Shown here: positions 53,220 to 63,626 of the stretch, piece by piece
How positions within the stretch are numbered: position 1 is the stretch's first letter
Layout of the letters: each line of letters starts with the position of its first letter
Source of the DNA: Rhabdophis nuchalis
Taxonomy: Eukaryota > Chordata > Lepidosauria > Squamata > Natricidae
Reading direction: 5' to 3'
Length of the DNA stretch: 64,000 nt
Assembly (NCBI GenBank): GCA_039707465.1
Contig: CM077645.1
Span: 65,607,850-65,671,849 of the forward strand
Program-made: the position numbers and the translations under genes
The notes under the pieces: generated by a model
Databases searched by the model: none
Told to the model about the DNA's origin: nothing
What the model saw: the letters and a program-made list of their open reading frames with translations, nothing else

Positions 53220-55185
53220 ACATAGCCCAGCAGCCTGGTAACAAATGTTGAATTCAGCATGGATTTCGGTTTTTAGTATGCTACTGAACTGATGAATTCC
53301 AGTTGGCTGGTTGTTAACATGTTCTATCAAACATTATTTAGCCTTTGCAAGATAACTGATGAAGTTAATCCACATTGAGCTCAGCGCTCCATCTTCCACT
53401 TGATTTTAATTAACTTTTTTAACCTTCTAGGCTGCTGCCTACAAAAATTCAACTTTCTTTTCTGACAAATGTCTTCAAGTTCCTAATTTTGGTTTCAAGT
53501 GCATATATCTCAAGATAAAGGAACACTATTTTGTAATTCTGTAAATTGTGCTTCTTTTGTTTAGGTGTGCTTGACTTCTGCTATACTCAATGCCGTTCAT
53601 GCAAGTCAGACTACTGAATATATATACATATTAATATTTTGTGATGAATATGGATCATCATGTGTTAGCCTGGGCTAATGAAGCCAAGCATGCAGAGACA
53701 GGAAAATAGAGTGGGGCAATAAACGAATACATTCAGTTGCACCACAATTTCCAAAATGGCAATGTTGTGCATTGTTATTTAATCTTGGAAGAATGAGATA
53801 AGCAGGTAAGTGGAGCCTGCTCTAGACATTTTGTCGTTTCAGAGAAATCAAGGAGAAATTCCAGGAGCTTTTCATTTGACTCAAGAACTAACTCTCATAG
53901 CTGGTCTTAGAGGAATTTGATAGTTTAAGAGAGCATAGGAAAAGAAAACAGAGAATCCACACACAAAAAGGCACCTTATTCTAAAAAATAGAGATCATGA
54001 AATTACAAGAATAAAGTAGAAGTAACTCTTACCTTTCCTTTTGTCTATCTCAATTGAAGAAGCTCACTTTTGCTAGTTTCAGTTCAACTTCCTTATCAAG
54101 AACACTAATTTGGTTGCCTCCGTATATTTCATTTGAGTCCTTCTACACAAAGAAGACTATCACATATCTCTCATTCAGTTCCATTTATCTGTATGCTTGT
54201 TTATTTAAACTTGAGGAGGAATTTGTTAAATTCATAAAGTATTTTACTATCTTGTTCAAAGTCCCATGTTTGAGCAATGGCAGGCTGTTTTATAATGAAA
54301 TATTGAAAGAGTACTTATTTATTCATAAGACATATTTTATTGAAATTAATAAGGGGGACTTTCGGATACACTTATGTCATAAAACTTGCAAGTCTTCGTA
54401 GATAAAGTCAATAAGCAGATACGGGGTTTAAATTCATTAACAACAGATTTGACCTCTTTTTCTCCCTTCCAAGCAGTTGTGCATTTTACCCTTTAGATTT
54501 GTGTTGGTTTGACTTTCCAGAATATCATCCATTCAGTTGTTGTGCTCATCTCCATCCTAGATGGCTCTAAAATGACACTTAATTGCTCATGATGAAGGCA
54601 AATGCCTATAGTCCTGTCTTGCTCTCTCTTAGTCCTCTCTTTATCCTGTTTTAAACCGTATAACTTCCTTGATTTACTCAGCAAACTCAATATTTTACAA
54701 ATAGGTGAAATTGTACAGCCAACTGCTGGCCGTATCCATTGTATTCCAACTGTTTAGCTTTCTGATAGCAGGTTATTAATTATTAGCACAAAATAGGATT
54801 GCAGTTTGTGCAATCGCTTTCAATTCAGTGCTATTCAGACCAATAGCATCAAAGAGTGAAGATATCCAAGACATTAGAATGCCAATGCATAGAGATAGCC
54901 AGCAAGTGCTCAAGTATGCAACTTAATACATCTTAGCTTTTGCTTTTCACATATGATCCATTTAGTGTTAGGTGTGCTGCCTAAGTGCAGTGAATGTTCT
55001 TTTATTGTTTTGTTTTGAAAACCAACAATTTATTAATTGCAGGAATTTTATTAATAGATTCTGAATTAATAAAACAAAGGAAATTTAAAAAAAATCACCT
55101 GTATTGTTTTACCTGTTTTGCTAGGAAATAAACATGTTTGCCAGCTATAACTCAACATTACAATATTCATATCATGGATAAAATG
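53220..55185. other. Unique AT-rich non-coding DNA
   Basis: No gene or repeat end is recognised across about 2 kb. A 115-residue frame at 54,054-54,401 has no visible domain. Confidence 0.4.
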
Positions 55186-55193
55186 TCATAGTC

Positions 55194-55403
55194 CCGTTAT
55201 AGCAAACCTATGGCACACGTGCCCTCTCTGTGGGCACCTGCCAACTGGTCTTTGTGTTTCCGGGGTTCTGGCGCACCTGAAGACCAGCTGGCCGGTGTGC
55301 ATGTGCTGGAAACTAGAAGAGCAGCTAACTTTGAGTTTACGGGGCTCTGGCATGTGCACATTCAAGTTTGGGCACTGGGTGCCAAAAAGGTTCGCTATCA
55401 TTG
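55194..55403. mobile_element. hAT MITE (CAGTGATGGC family), short
   Basis: The ends are CCGTTATAGCAAACCTATGG and AAAAAGGTTCGCTATCATTG. Flanks TCATAGTC and TCATATTC match at 7 of 8. The CCTCTCTGTGGGCACCTGCC block matches the 20.5-kb copy. Confidence 0.85.
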
Positions 55404-55411
55404 TCATATTC

Positions 55412-55798
55412 TTTGGTTTTCATTAAGGCTATATTTCAAGATAAAGGAACAAGTGTTAATTCTATGTTTATTTTGCCTTGTACCAAACTTTATAAGGGAT
55501 GCAAGTACGTCTGTGTCACCTACATTATAATCAGTCTTTCAGGTTAGACCTTGCTCTACCATTAGGCAAAGTGACTCAACTATCATTGACAGCAAAATTT
55601 ATATGTCACAAGAATGATATTGAATTGGTCATTATTTTTCCAGACTTGTAACCAGAATCTAGGCGGGGCAGTAGACTGTATTCATTGCTTTAATACCCAA
55701 TCTAGTGGATTCTACTTTGCAGGATTTTGTTTAATTTCTTTTTTCTTTTCTTTACAACATATGTGTCTTTGCTTCCTCATTCAGTCTACTATACTATC
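55412..55798. other. Unique non-coding DNA
   Basis: No recognisable feature is present. Confidence 0.4.
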
Positions 55799-55806
55799 AT
55801 TTAGAG

Positions 55807-55943
55807 CAGGCGTGTCCAACCTTTGCAACTTTAAGTCTGAAGGACTTCAGCTCCCAGACTTCTCCAGCCAGCTTTGCTCTGGCTGGAGAATTCTGGGAGC
55901 TGAAGTCCTTCAGACTTAAAGTTGCAAAGGTTGGACACCCCTG
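55807..55943. mobile_element. Palindromic hAT MITE with perfect duplication
   Basis: It starts CAGGCGTGTCCAACC and ends GGTTGGACACCCCTG. The long arms pair through CTTTAAGTCTGAAGGACTTC. A perfect ATTTAGAG flanks it at 55,799-55,806 and 55,944-55,951. It borders the right arm of the inverted duplication. Confidence 0.93.
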
Positions 55944-56349
55944 ATTTAGAGCAATCATACATGGACAAATTGCTTCTATAAATTTAATTGCATACGCTAA
56001 CATTGATTTAGTCACTTTTTATTCCTTTAGATTAAACTGCTAGAGCAAGAAGGTGGTTTTCCATAAATAAGTTGTTCTGAGGCAGACTTTTTTAAACATA
56101 CCAAGTTTATTTTTTTCATTCTTTTGCTTCCCTTCCTACCTCTTCACCTTCTTGAGAATTCACCTCGGTGAATTCTCAAGTGAGCTCGGTGTGGCTAACA
56201 CAGACCCACATCCATTTTATTTCCATATTATTTGATAAGCAGCTGAATATATCCTCAGCAGATGCCAGACAGCGGCGACCCAGCCTCTTTAAATATTTAT
56301 TTGTAGCTTGAATGCCTAACCTGTCTTTTCACACATTAAAAATGAATTC
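55944..56349 (-). repeat. Right arm of the inverted duplication
   Basis: This is the reverse complement of 40,707-41,135, with scattered substitutions. It differs in two ways: it lacks about 38 bp present in the left arm, and at 56,140-56,180 it has an extra rearranged piece that forms a 14-bp palindrome, CTTGAGAATTCACC facing GGTGAATTCTCAAG. Its outer end joins a partial hAT MITE at GAATTCT (56,344). Confidence 0.9.
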
Positions 56350-56424
56350 TCCAGCTTTGCTGGCTGGAGAATTCTGGGAGCTGAAGTCCTTCAGACTTAA
56401 AGTTGCAAAGTTTGCCCACCCCTA
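56344..56424. mobile_element. Partial hAT MITE at the arm edge
   Basis: The right part of the palindromic MITE is kept (GGCTGGAGAATTCTGGGAGC through TTGCCCACCCCTA), while the left end is missing and replaced by the duplicated arm. The right flank CTCTAGAG (56,425-56,432) is also the right flank of the MITE at 41,136. Confidence 0.85.
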
Positions 56425-56432
56425 CTCTAGAG

Positions 56433-56745
56433 TCATTTCCATGTTGTCTTTCCATTGTCTTATTTCTAACCAGAAGTGATAATAAACTCAGGGGAGCCTG
56501 CAAGGACAGGTGGAAAGGAATGGGTCTGGCTAATTTAGAGAGAAGAAGATTGGTAGGTGTGGAACCTGTATCACTTTTGAAGAATCTTGTTTTCACATGG
56601 AAAAAGAATGTATATTCTTTCAGCGGGGAGAAATAATGGACCAGCAATAGGAAGGCAGATTCTGATTGAATCTTAGGTAAAAGCTCCTAATGGCAAGAAC
56701 TACCGGTATTCAATAGGGACAATGATGAATGGACAAATTGGACAA
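56433..56745. other. Unique non-coding DNA
   Basis: No recognisable feature is present. Confidence 0.35.
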
Positions 56746-56754
56746 TTCTCAGGG

Positions 56755-56930
56755 ACCTGAACTTGATGGTTCCAATATCTAAGAGGCTTCCCCAAAGAAA
56801 AGGAGGCTAATCTATTTTCCAAAACACCTGAAGGCAGGATACAAAACAATGGATGGAAACTAATAAAGGATAGAAGTAACCTAGAACTAAACTAAACTAA
56901 ATTTCCTGACAGACCAATTAACAATTAATC
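56755..56930 (+). mobile_element. CR1 LINE, left part of an interrupted copy
   Basis: Diverged CR1 sequence (CCAATATCTAAGAGGC, ACACCTGAAGGCAGGATAC, GAAACTAATAAAGGATAG, AAATTTCCTGACAG) stops at CCAATTAACAATTAA, where a second CR1 begins. The copy resumes at 57,497. A three-unit AACTA repeat lies inside it. Confidence 0.82.
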
Positions 56931-57496
56931 ACGTGAAGTGTTAATACCACTTTATAATGCCTTAGTAAGGCCACACTTGGAATACTGCATCCAGTTTTGG
57001 TCGGCACAATGTAGAAAAGATGTGGAGACTCTAGAAAGAGTGTAGAGAAGAGCAACTAAGATGAACAACTAAGATGATTAGGGGACTGGAGACTAAAACA
57101 TATGAAGAACGGTTTCAGGAACTGGATATGTCTAGTTTAATGAAAAGAAGGACTAGGGGAGACATGATAGCAGTGTTCCAATACCTCAGGGGTTGCCACA
57201 AAGAAGAGGGAGTCAAACTATTCTCCAAGGCACCTGAGGGCAGAACAAGAAGCAATGGGTGGAAACTAATCAAGGAGAGAAGCAACTTGGAATTGAGGAG
57301 AAATTTCCTGATAGAACAATGAGTCAGTGGAACAGCTTGCCTCCAGAAGTTGTGAATGCCCCAACACTGGAAGTCTTTAAGAAGTTGTTGGATAGCCATT
57401 TGTCTGAAATGGTATAGGGCTTCCTGCCTAGGCAGGAGGTTGGACTAGATGACCTCCAAAGTCCCTTCCAACTCTGCTATTGTATTGTATTGTATT
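56931..57496 (+). mobile_element. CR1 LINE inserted into an older CR1
   Basis: It starts TCACGTGAAGTGTTAATACC and runs 566 bp through GGCCACACTTGGAATACTGC, GACTAGGGGAGACATGATAG and CAAAGAAGAGGGAGTC to a TGTATTGTATT tail. A decoded stretch before the 3' end ([15 protein letters not shown]) resembles the C-terminal end of CR1 ORF2. Part of the frame (57,074-57,322, 82 residues) is open. It sits inside the older copy at AATTAA. Confidence 0.9.
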
Positions 57497-57665
57497 AACC
57501 AGTGGAAAACCTGCCGCCAGAAGTTGTTAATGCTCCAACAATGGAAGTTTTAAAGAAGAAATTGGACAACCATTTGTCTGAAATGATATAGGATTTCCTG
57601 CCTGAGCAGGGGTTGGACTAGAAGACCTCCAAGTCCCTTCCAATCCTGTTATTATGTTAATTTTG
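57497..57665 (+). mobile_element. CR1 LINE, right part of the interrupted copy
   Basis: AACCAGTGGAAAACCTGCCG continues the older CR1 through GAAGTTTTAAAGAAG, GGACAACCATTTGTCTG and TTGGACTAGAAGACC. Confidence 0.85.
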
Positions 57666-58188
57666 GCATAATACATTTTGTATATAGAAACTCCTGATCT
57701 ACCAGGCAAATTGCAAAACTACTGTGCAGCATGAGAAAAGGGAGAAATATCATTCTTATTTTTTTTTAAAGGAAACTATAGGATGAGCTAAAGGCCCATT
57801 TGCAAAGCTAAGCAGCTCTTCATATATTGACTTATATGAGTACTACAAACACTTCACTTTACTGCATAGATACAGAAGCTTACATAGTGGGTTTTCTAAA
57901 TTTAGTGCCAAAATAAATAACCCAATGAAAATATAAGTTAAACTGCAAGATAAACCTCCAAGTGCTTCAAGGATCCTCTTTTAAAGATGCAAATGACCAG
58001 CTGTCCGCAAGGAATACAAATTCTTCCATTCCCCACTATCTATCATGTCAAAGCTGAGAAGCTTCTTGGATGAGAAGTGAAATGTCTTCAAAGAAAAAAC
58101 AAGAAAGGTCAATTGCCTCCTGAAAAAGCACCTTTAGGTTAAACTGCAAGACCTTTAGGTGAGGTAGATATGAACTTTCTCTAAAGCC

Positions 58189-58195
<7 letters not shown>
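57666..58195. other. Unique non-coding DNA
   Basis: No recognisable feature is present. Confidence 0.35.
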
Positions 58196-58308
<113 letters not shown>

Positions 58309-58409
58309 GTTAAGTAGGTAATGGATGTTTGTAAGATTATCAAAGGTCGTACTTTTGCTACTGATCTCCTTTTGATGCCAAGGAGCCTATTGGTCTGGTT
58401 CATTTGGAG

Positions 58410-58522
58410 CAGGGGTCCCCAACCTTTGCAACTTTAAGTCTGAAGGACTTCAGCTCCCAGACTTGAAGTTGTGTCCTTCTGAAATCCTTCAGACTTAAAG
58501 TTGCAAAGGTTGGAGATTCCTG
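58410..58522. mobile_element. Palindromic hAT MITE with perfect duplication
   Basis: It starts CAGGGGTCCCCAACC and ends GGTTGGAGATTCCTG. A perfect ATTTGGAG flanks it at 58,402-58,409 and 58,523-58,530. The CTTTAAGTCTGAAGGACTTC arm is the same as in the copies at 11,082 and 55,807. Confidence 0.92.
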
Positions 58523-58530
58523 ATTTGGAG

Positions 58531-59430
58531 GTCTCCTCACAACCACCAACATCTTCCACTGCTGAAATAGAGACCTCTTGTATGATCAAGTCCATCTCAA
58601 TATGATATTAAAGTACTTGAAAAAACTTCAACAAAAAACTCCTAGAACCATAGGCTTGTACATTTCTGATATTAATTGCACTGCATATTTACCATACAGG
58701 ACCATAGTCTAGATATATATTTTGTTCTTGCTACGTTAGTACATGAAATGCCGTTTGTACAATTAATAGGTGAGAAGGAATACTGTCACTATATGATGTG
58801 TCAATATGGGTTTTTTTGGAGGCTTTGGGACAAACAAGTCAGTGTGTAGGAGACCCGCAGTCAGTGTTTCCACTGGAACTGTCGGTATCTATTTCATGGT
58901 TATACCTAATCTGAATTTATAGATGCTTTCAACATAAATCTTTGTTCTAAACCTCAGCACTACTATTATCCAGTGACATTGAAACATAATCACATGATGT
59001 CACTCTTTGAAATATATGTGTTTAATGTATATTGAACAGCCATGTGTACAAGGCCATGTTGGCATTTCTTCAACACTTTATTTATACCTTCACTGACAAC
59101 TCTTCACTACTGCGAGAAGGTTGAAAAAGCTCACAGACAACGGCTTTGGAAGAAAAAAATAGTATACTCTGCACGTTCCAGCGATTCCAGAGTGGGCTTC
59201 ACTGGCTTCAGGCCACTAATTATTTTTATCTGTCTTGCACCATTTGGGAAACCAATTCACAACCATAAAAAAGTGGTATTGTATCAAGTTATCATATTAC
59301 CATGGGCAGAATGATCACTGCTTTGTTTATGGCTATCCAGTGGATTGGATTGTATACGTGTTGAAAAAGTACCAGGCACAGAAGATAAGCTTCATCCTTA
59401 TTTTCCTTCCAATATAATGTTTGGAATAGT
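58531..59430. other. Unique non-coding DNA
   Basis: No recognisable gene or repeat end is present. Confidence 0.4.
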
Positions 59431-59622
59431 ATGTATGTATGTATGTATGTATGTATGTATGTATGTATGTATGTATGTATGCATGCATGCATGCATGCAT
59501 TTGTATATGTATGTTTGTTTATGTTTATTTATCAGCACAAATGTAACACACACCCCACACACACATATACATATACATATATACATATACATACATATAT
59601 ACATGTTAGGTTTTTGATCTGA

Positions 59623-59661
<39 letters not shown>

Positions 59662-59737
59662 GGGAGCATATGACACAAGCATATATGTAATGTATGTATG
59701 TATGTATGTGTGTGTGTGTATGTGTGTGTGTGTGTTA
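59430..59737. repeat. Compound simple-repeat block
   Basis: Consecutive (TATG)n, (GCAT)n, CA/TACATA, (AAAT)n, (TATG)n and (TG)n arrays. A short piece with TAGGTTTTTGATCTGATAAA (about 59,606-59,626) looks like a SINE tail relic. The block directly adjoins the 3' end of the minus-strand SINE at 59,738, so at least its right part is that SINE's expanded tail. Confidence 0.9.
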
Positions 59738-59950
59738 CATTTTTGAGCTGAACAATAAATAAGTCAGGGAGACTAGGATAGATCTATTTCGAGCTTTTTA
59801 GCTCTCATCAGCTAGTCATACCCTTACTGGGATTTGAACCGGGGCTGTATTACATGTTAGGCAAAGCCTTAGCCACTTAAGCCCCCAGGTTCTCTTCCTG
59901 ATCAGCTGAGACAGGAGGATAAGTATATACTTGTGTCACAACACCCTGTT
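59738..59950 (-). mobile_element. tRNA-derived SINE, full copy
   Basis: On the minus strand the head has CTTAAGTGGCTAAGGC (A-box region) and CCCCGGTTCAAATCCCAGT (B box). The body reads GACTAGCTGATGAGAGC, TAAAAAGCTCGAAATAG and TCCCTGACTTATTTATTG and ends CAAAAATGTAACAC with a CA/TACA tail. Sequence 5' of the head (ACAGGGTGTTGTGACACAAG) may belong to it. It is the reference for the palindrome at 51,911. Confidence 0.85.
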
Positions 59951-59965
59951 CAAATCCCAGTTTCT

Positions 59966-60186
59966 AGGAGCCTGGGGAGGGTGAAAACAGCCTCCCTCCC
60001 CACCTCCAGAGGCTTCAGGAGCTTCCCTGAAGCCTCCAAAGGGCGAAAAACGGCCTCAAAAGAAGGCCTAAATCATCTGGCCAATGCACACATGCGCACT
60101 GGAGCTGACAGGGCAATGCCTCGCGTGCCCTAAGAAATGGTTCCATGTGCCACCTGTGGCACCCGTGCCATAGGTTTGCCATCACG
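59966..60186. mobile_element. hAT MITE (CAGTGATGGC family), left end missing
   Basis: It matches the right two thirds of the copy at 50,323: GGAGCCTGGGGAGGGTGAAA, AAGAAGGCCTAAATC, TAAGAAATGGTTCCA and GGTTTGCCATCACGG. The left end is replaced by the SINE boundary, so it was truncated by or before the SINE insertion. Confidence 0.82.
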
Positions 60187-62605
60187 GACATAGGACAACA
60201 AATCTATCAGGACTAGATTCAGCAATCCATCTGCATTGAAAAGACAAAAACCACTCTTTTGGAGAAGAATCCACATTTTGGACAGAGGCCTCTTCACCAG
60301 GACACAGACCAGTCTACTTGTCTTTACCAGGACACAGACAAAGGGCAAAGAGCAAGCAAGATGATACTTCTATACAAGCCAACTACAGAAGAAGATCAAT
60401 TTAAAAAATCTGTGATAAAGTAAAATCAAGATAATGAAAATCAGTTTAAACTATGCAGATATTTGAGTATCAAACTAGCCTTCTATAGTCTATCAGATGC
60501 TTTGACCTCCATTTTCCGTAACCTTGGAGGACTATGATAATTATTTATTTTTACTTTTTTAGCTGTTCACAAGGCCATTAATCTTAATGATGTTTGATAT
60601 GAACAGAGATGGTGCCAGAAGCAGGAGAGGGTAGATAAATGTTGATGGTAGCACACAGTCTTGGGTTGTTACTTCAGGAAGGAATAAGTTTCTTCAGCCT
60701 AAAATTTAAGTGGATAATTCAACTTGGCTTGAATGAATTACTTCTCTTCTCAGATAATGCAGTTTAGAATTGTCCTCATTTTCTTAAATGTCATTTAAAG
60801 GACAAAAGCCTAAGGAAGGAACTCTCGTCTCACCTTTGTCCAATCTGTCTTGACCAAAATTGGCATTACTACCATCTAGATTCCCAACAGGAGGAGCCAT
60901 ACTCATCCATTGTTCTTTAAAGAAGGATATTAAAATTCATGGCAAGACTGTCCAATTGACTTTTGTGAAAAATTTATCCTTTCCCTAAAGATGGGGGGAA
61001 AAAAGCAGAAGGGGCACATTACTAAGCCAAGATGCAATGATCGTTTTGGTTAAATTAGAATTAGAGCTCATTCCAAAACTCCTAGTACAATTATGCAAAT
61101 GCTTAATAGCCTCATTAAGTTAGCTCATTTAATCAACATTTTAAACCATGTTTTTCCTAGTTCATTTCCAGGTGATGATTTGTGCAAAGTATTTTGTGAA
61201 TAATATCCTGCTGCTCTTTTATTTTCTTCTTGAAATATGTGCCAGAGATGAGTTTGCATGGTGTATTTTGCATGGCTCCTTAGATGATGTTCCTTAGATT
61301 TAATTAAAAATTGGCAATCACTGGCAAACACTTGCAAGCACCAATTTTTATTGATTAATGCAGCTTTCTCCCAAATGGCGCTGATTAGATGTGTTGTGGT
61401 TGGAACACAATCTGGAAGATATCGAACTGGGAAAGGCTGAATTAAAGAATAGCCAGCAAGACGTTTTAAAACTGAAACAACCAATAGCTTTTTACTATGG
61501 TGAAAGAAAGAGTTGTTGGCATAATGATGGATTATCCTAACTGTCTTTGCTTTCCTCTGTTTTGCAGCTGGGAGAGATTTTTGTGAGCAGAAAACAACAG
61601 AGAAAGGATGCATAAATTAAGGTCAGAAACATGGGGATGGCCACTGGAAGCAATGTTCAGCTTGCCAACTCTTCTTACAATGCTATAAATTACTAACAAA
61701 AACTGACATTTAGAGAATTAATTCAGAAAGATTTATTCCAAGAATACCCCAGAGAGTTTCAGCCACAGTTTTCAATTCCTCCTTCAATTTGGATAGGGCT
61801 ATGTAAGAAAGCAATCCAATGCCTTATAGATACATCCTTGTTTGTTTGCTTGTTGTGTGCTGTCTCTTTTCTGCCTGATAGGAAAGAAATTAGCAGGATT
61901 ACTTTTGACAGAAAACCTAGGTGTGGTTAGTGTTCTGCCCCACAGACGGAATCACACTGCACACACACAAGCTTGGCTGCTTGCCACTATCTTCTTGGCT
62001 GAAAGCCCAGACTCATGTTACAAATACTGTAGCATGTTTACAGACAAAGAATTGCAGACACGAATCGAACTACCAGATATTTCCAATGATGATTTGTAAC
62101 TGTTGTTTCCTGCAAATGATCCCTCCCAAAGCCTTCCCTATAAGCTCTCTTGGGAGGGGCCACTCAGCAACCAGCTGGTTCTCATCAGGGCTTACGAGCT
62201 TGCCTGTTACTTAACTGTTGCCTCCTTTTCTCAGCCCTGTGTAATCTAGCATCAGGGACAATCTGCCCCTGATCCTCCCCACTGCTCCATGACCCAGGCG
62301 CCTCCTGATGGCCAACCAGACTCTCTGCTTCCTCAAGGTCTCCCTCCTCTTCCAGGGCAGACTCATAGCTGGCTGGGCCACAAAAGGTTAGTATTTTATT
62401 TGTCATATTTCTTGCCCACTTAGCCTATTTGTGTGTGGGCAAGACCTCAGAATAGTTGTGGCAGATGACCATTGGTAGGAGAAATGGGGCATGATGATAA
62501 ATAGAGTCATGTTGTTCTGGTTTGCCCTATTTTGCTTCTTTGGGGAGACTTGCAGTTAGATTTAATATTGTGGCTTATGAGACAGTTACCCAGAGAATCC
62601 AGTTC
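60187..62605. other. Mostly unique non-coding DNA
   Basis: No gene is recognised. The 61,125-61,613 part carries a 162-residue minus-strand frame without a domain, in sequence that looks more like a conserved non-coding element. The 62,100-62,390 part is unusually GC-rich (TCTTGGGAGGGGCCACTC, CCTCCTCTTCCAGGGCAG) and may be a diverged LTR, but I cannot find matched ends. Confidence 0.4.
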
Positions 62606-62711
62606 CTCTGTGTGCATATGGGTGTGTGCGTGTGTGTACATGTATGTGTGCATGCACGCATGCATATGCATGCATGCACACACACACACACACACACGCA
62701 CACACACACAC
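62606..62711. repeat. TG, GCAT and CA compound microsatellite
   Basis: TGTGCG/TGTGTA repeats change to GCATGCAT and then to a CA array of about 30 bp. Frames read across it are by-products. Confidence 0.95.
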
Positions 62712-63624
62712 TTTCCCTCGAAAGCCGAATGGTACATACTACTGTATCTGTGTGTTTGGAAATGAGCTTTGGCATGAATTAGGCTTATAAGTGAAGCTCA
62801 TTTAAGACCATCAAGACATGATCAAAGCTAATATTGTAGTCTCAATTCACAGAAATGGTTTCAGAGGCAGTTGTAGGCTATATTGCATTCCAGTAATTCC
62901 AGCCATATGTTATTAAAACGTAGAGAGATGTGGCCAAATTAGTTCTGTTTGGAAGAGACTGCATGTGATTTTTGTATCTGAAGTGCTCTGTAGAAAATTA
63001 GTGGGCGTTATGGGTAAGTACAAGCATTAAAATCCAGAAAGGAAGAACATGCTGGATTTCCCCCCCCCTTTTTTTTTTCTTGAAAACAAAACATGGAGTA
63101 TTAAAACCTGTGAAAAATGAATGTTTCTATTCTTTTTACTCTTTGAGCCTCATTAAATCCCAGAAAATACATGCTCATCTCACAAAGGATTATAACATGT
63201 TATCGAATTTATGACCTAACCAAATCAACAAACTGAGCTTTAAAAAAAAAAAAGAAGAAGCAGCAAAATGAATATTGAATAAGAAAAGGTACAATTTCAG
63301 CTCTGATTAAGATGCAGGATTATCAGTGATCTGATTTAACATTTAGCATTTTGGAATGTTAATTGCTTATAAAAAAACAGCCAAACACTGGGTTTCTTTG
63401 AGAGCAGTTGCTATTCTGATTCTGGGTTGACTCAGCACAGTGTTATGAAAACAGTGTGGAAAAGCTCATTCAGTTTTGCTTTAGAGATGCAGTAGTAGGT
63501 CAATGAAAGGCATACTTTCCCATTGGAGAGACTTCTCACCTGCTTTGTCATCCCTTTGCTCACTTCCTTCTTCATTGATTGTCCAAGACAATGGTCCAAC
63601 CTTTTTTGTGTGACTACCCAAAGT
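62712..63624. other. Unique non-coding DNA
   Basis: No recognisable feature is present apart from C- and T-runs at 63,060-63,080 and an A-run at 63,242-63,253. Confidence 0.4.
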
Positions 63625-63626
63625 AT

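Noticed and set aside
61125..61613. 162-residue minus-strand protein
   Set aside because: No domain, no compositional sign of coding and no gene context. A chance frame or conserved non-coding DNA is more likely.
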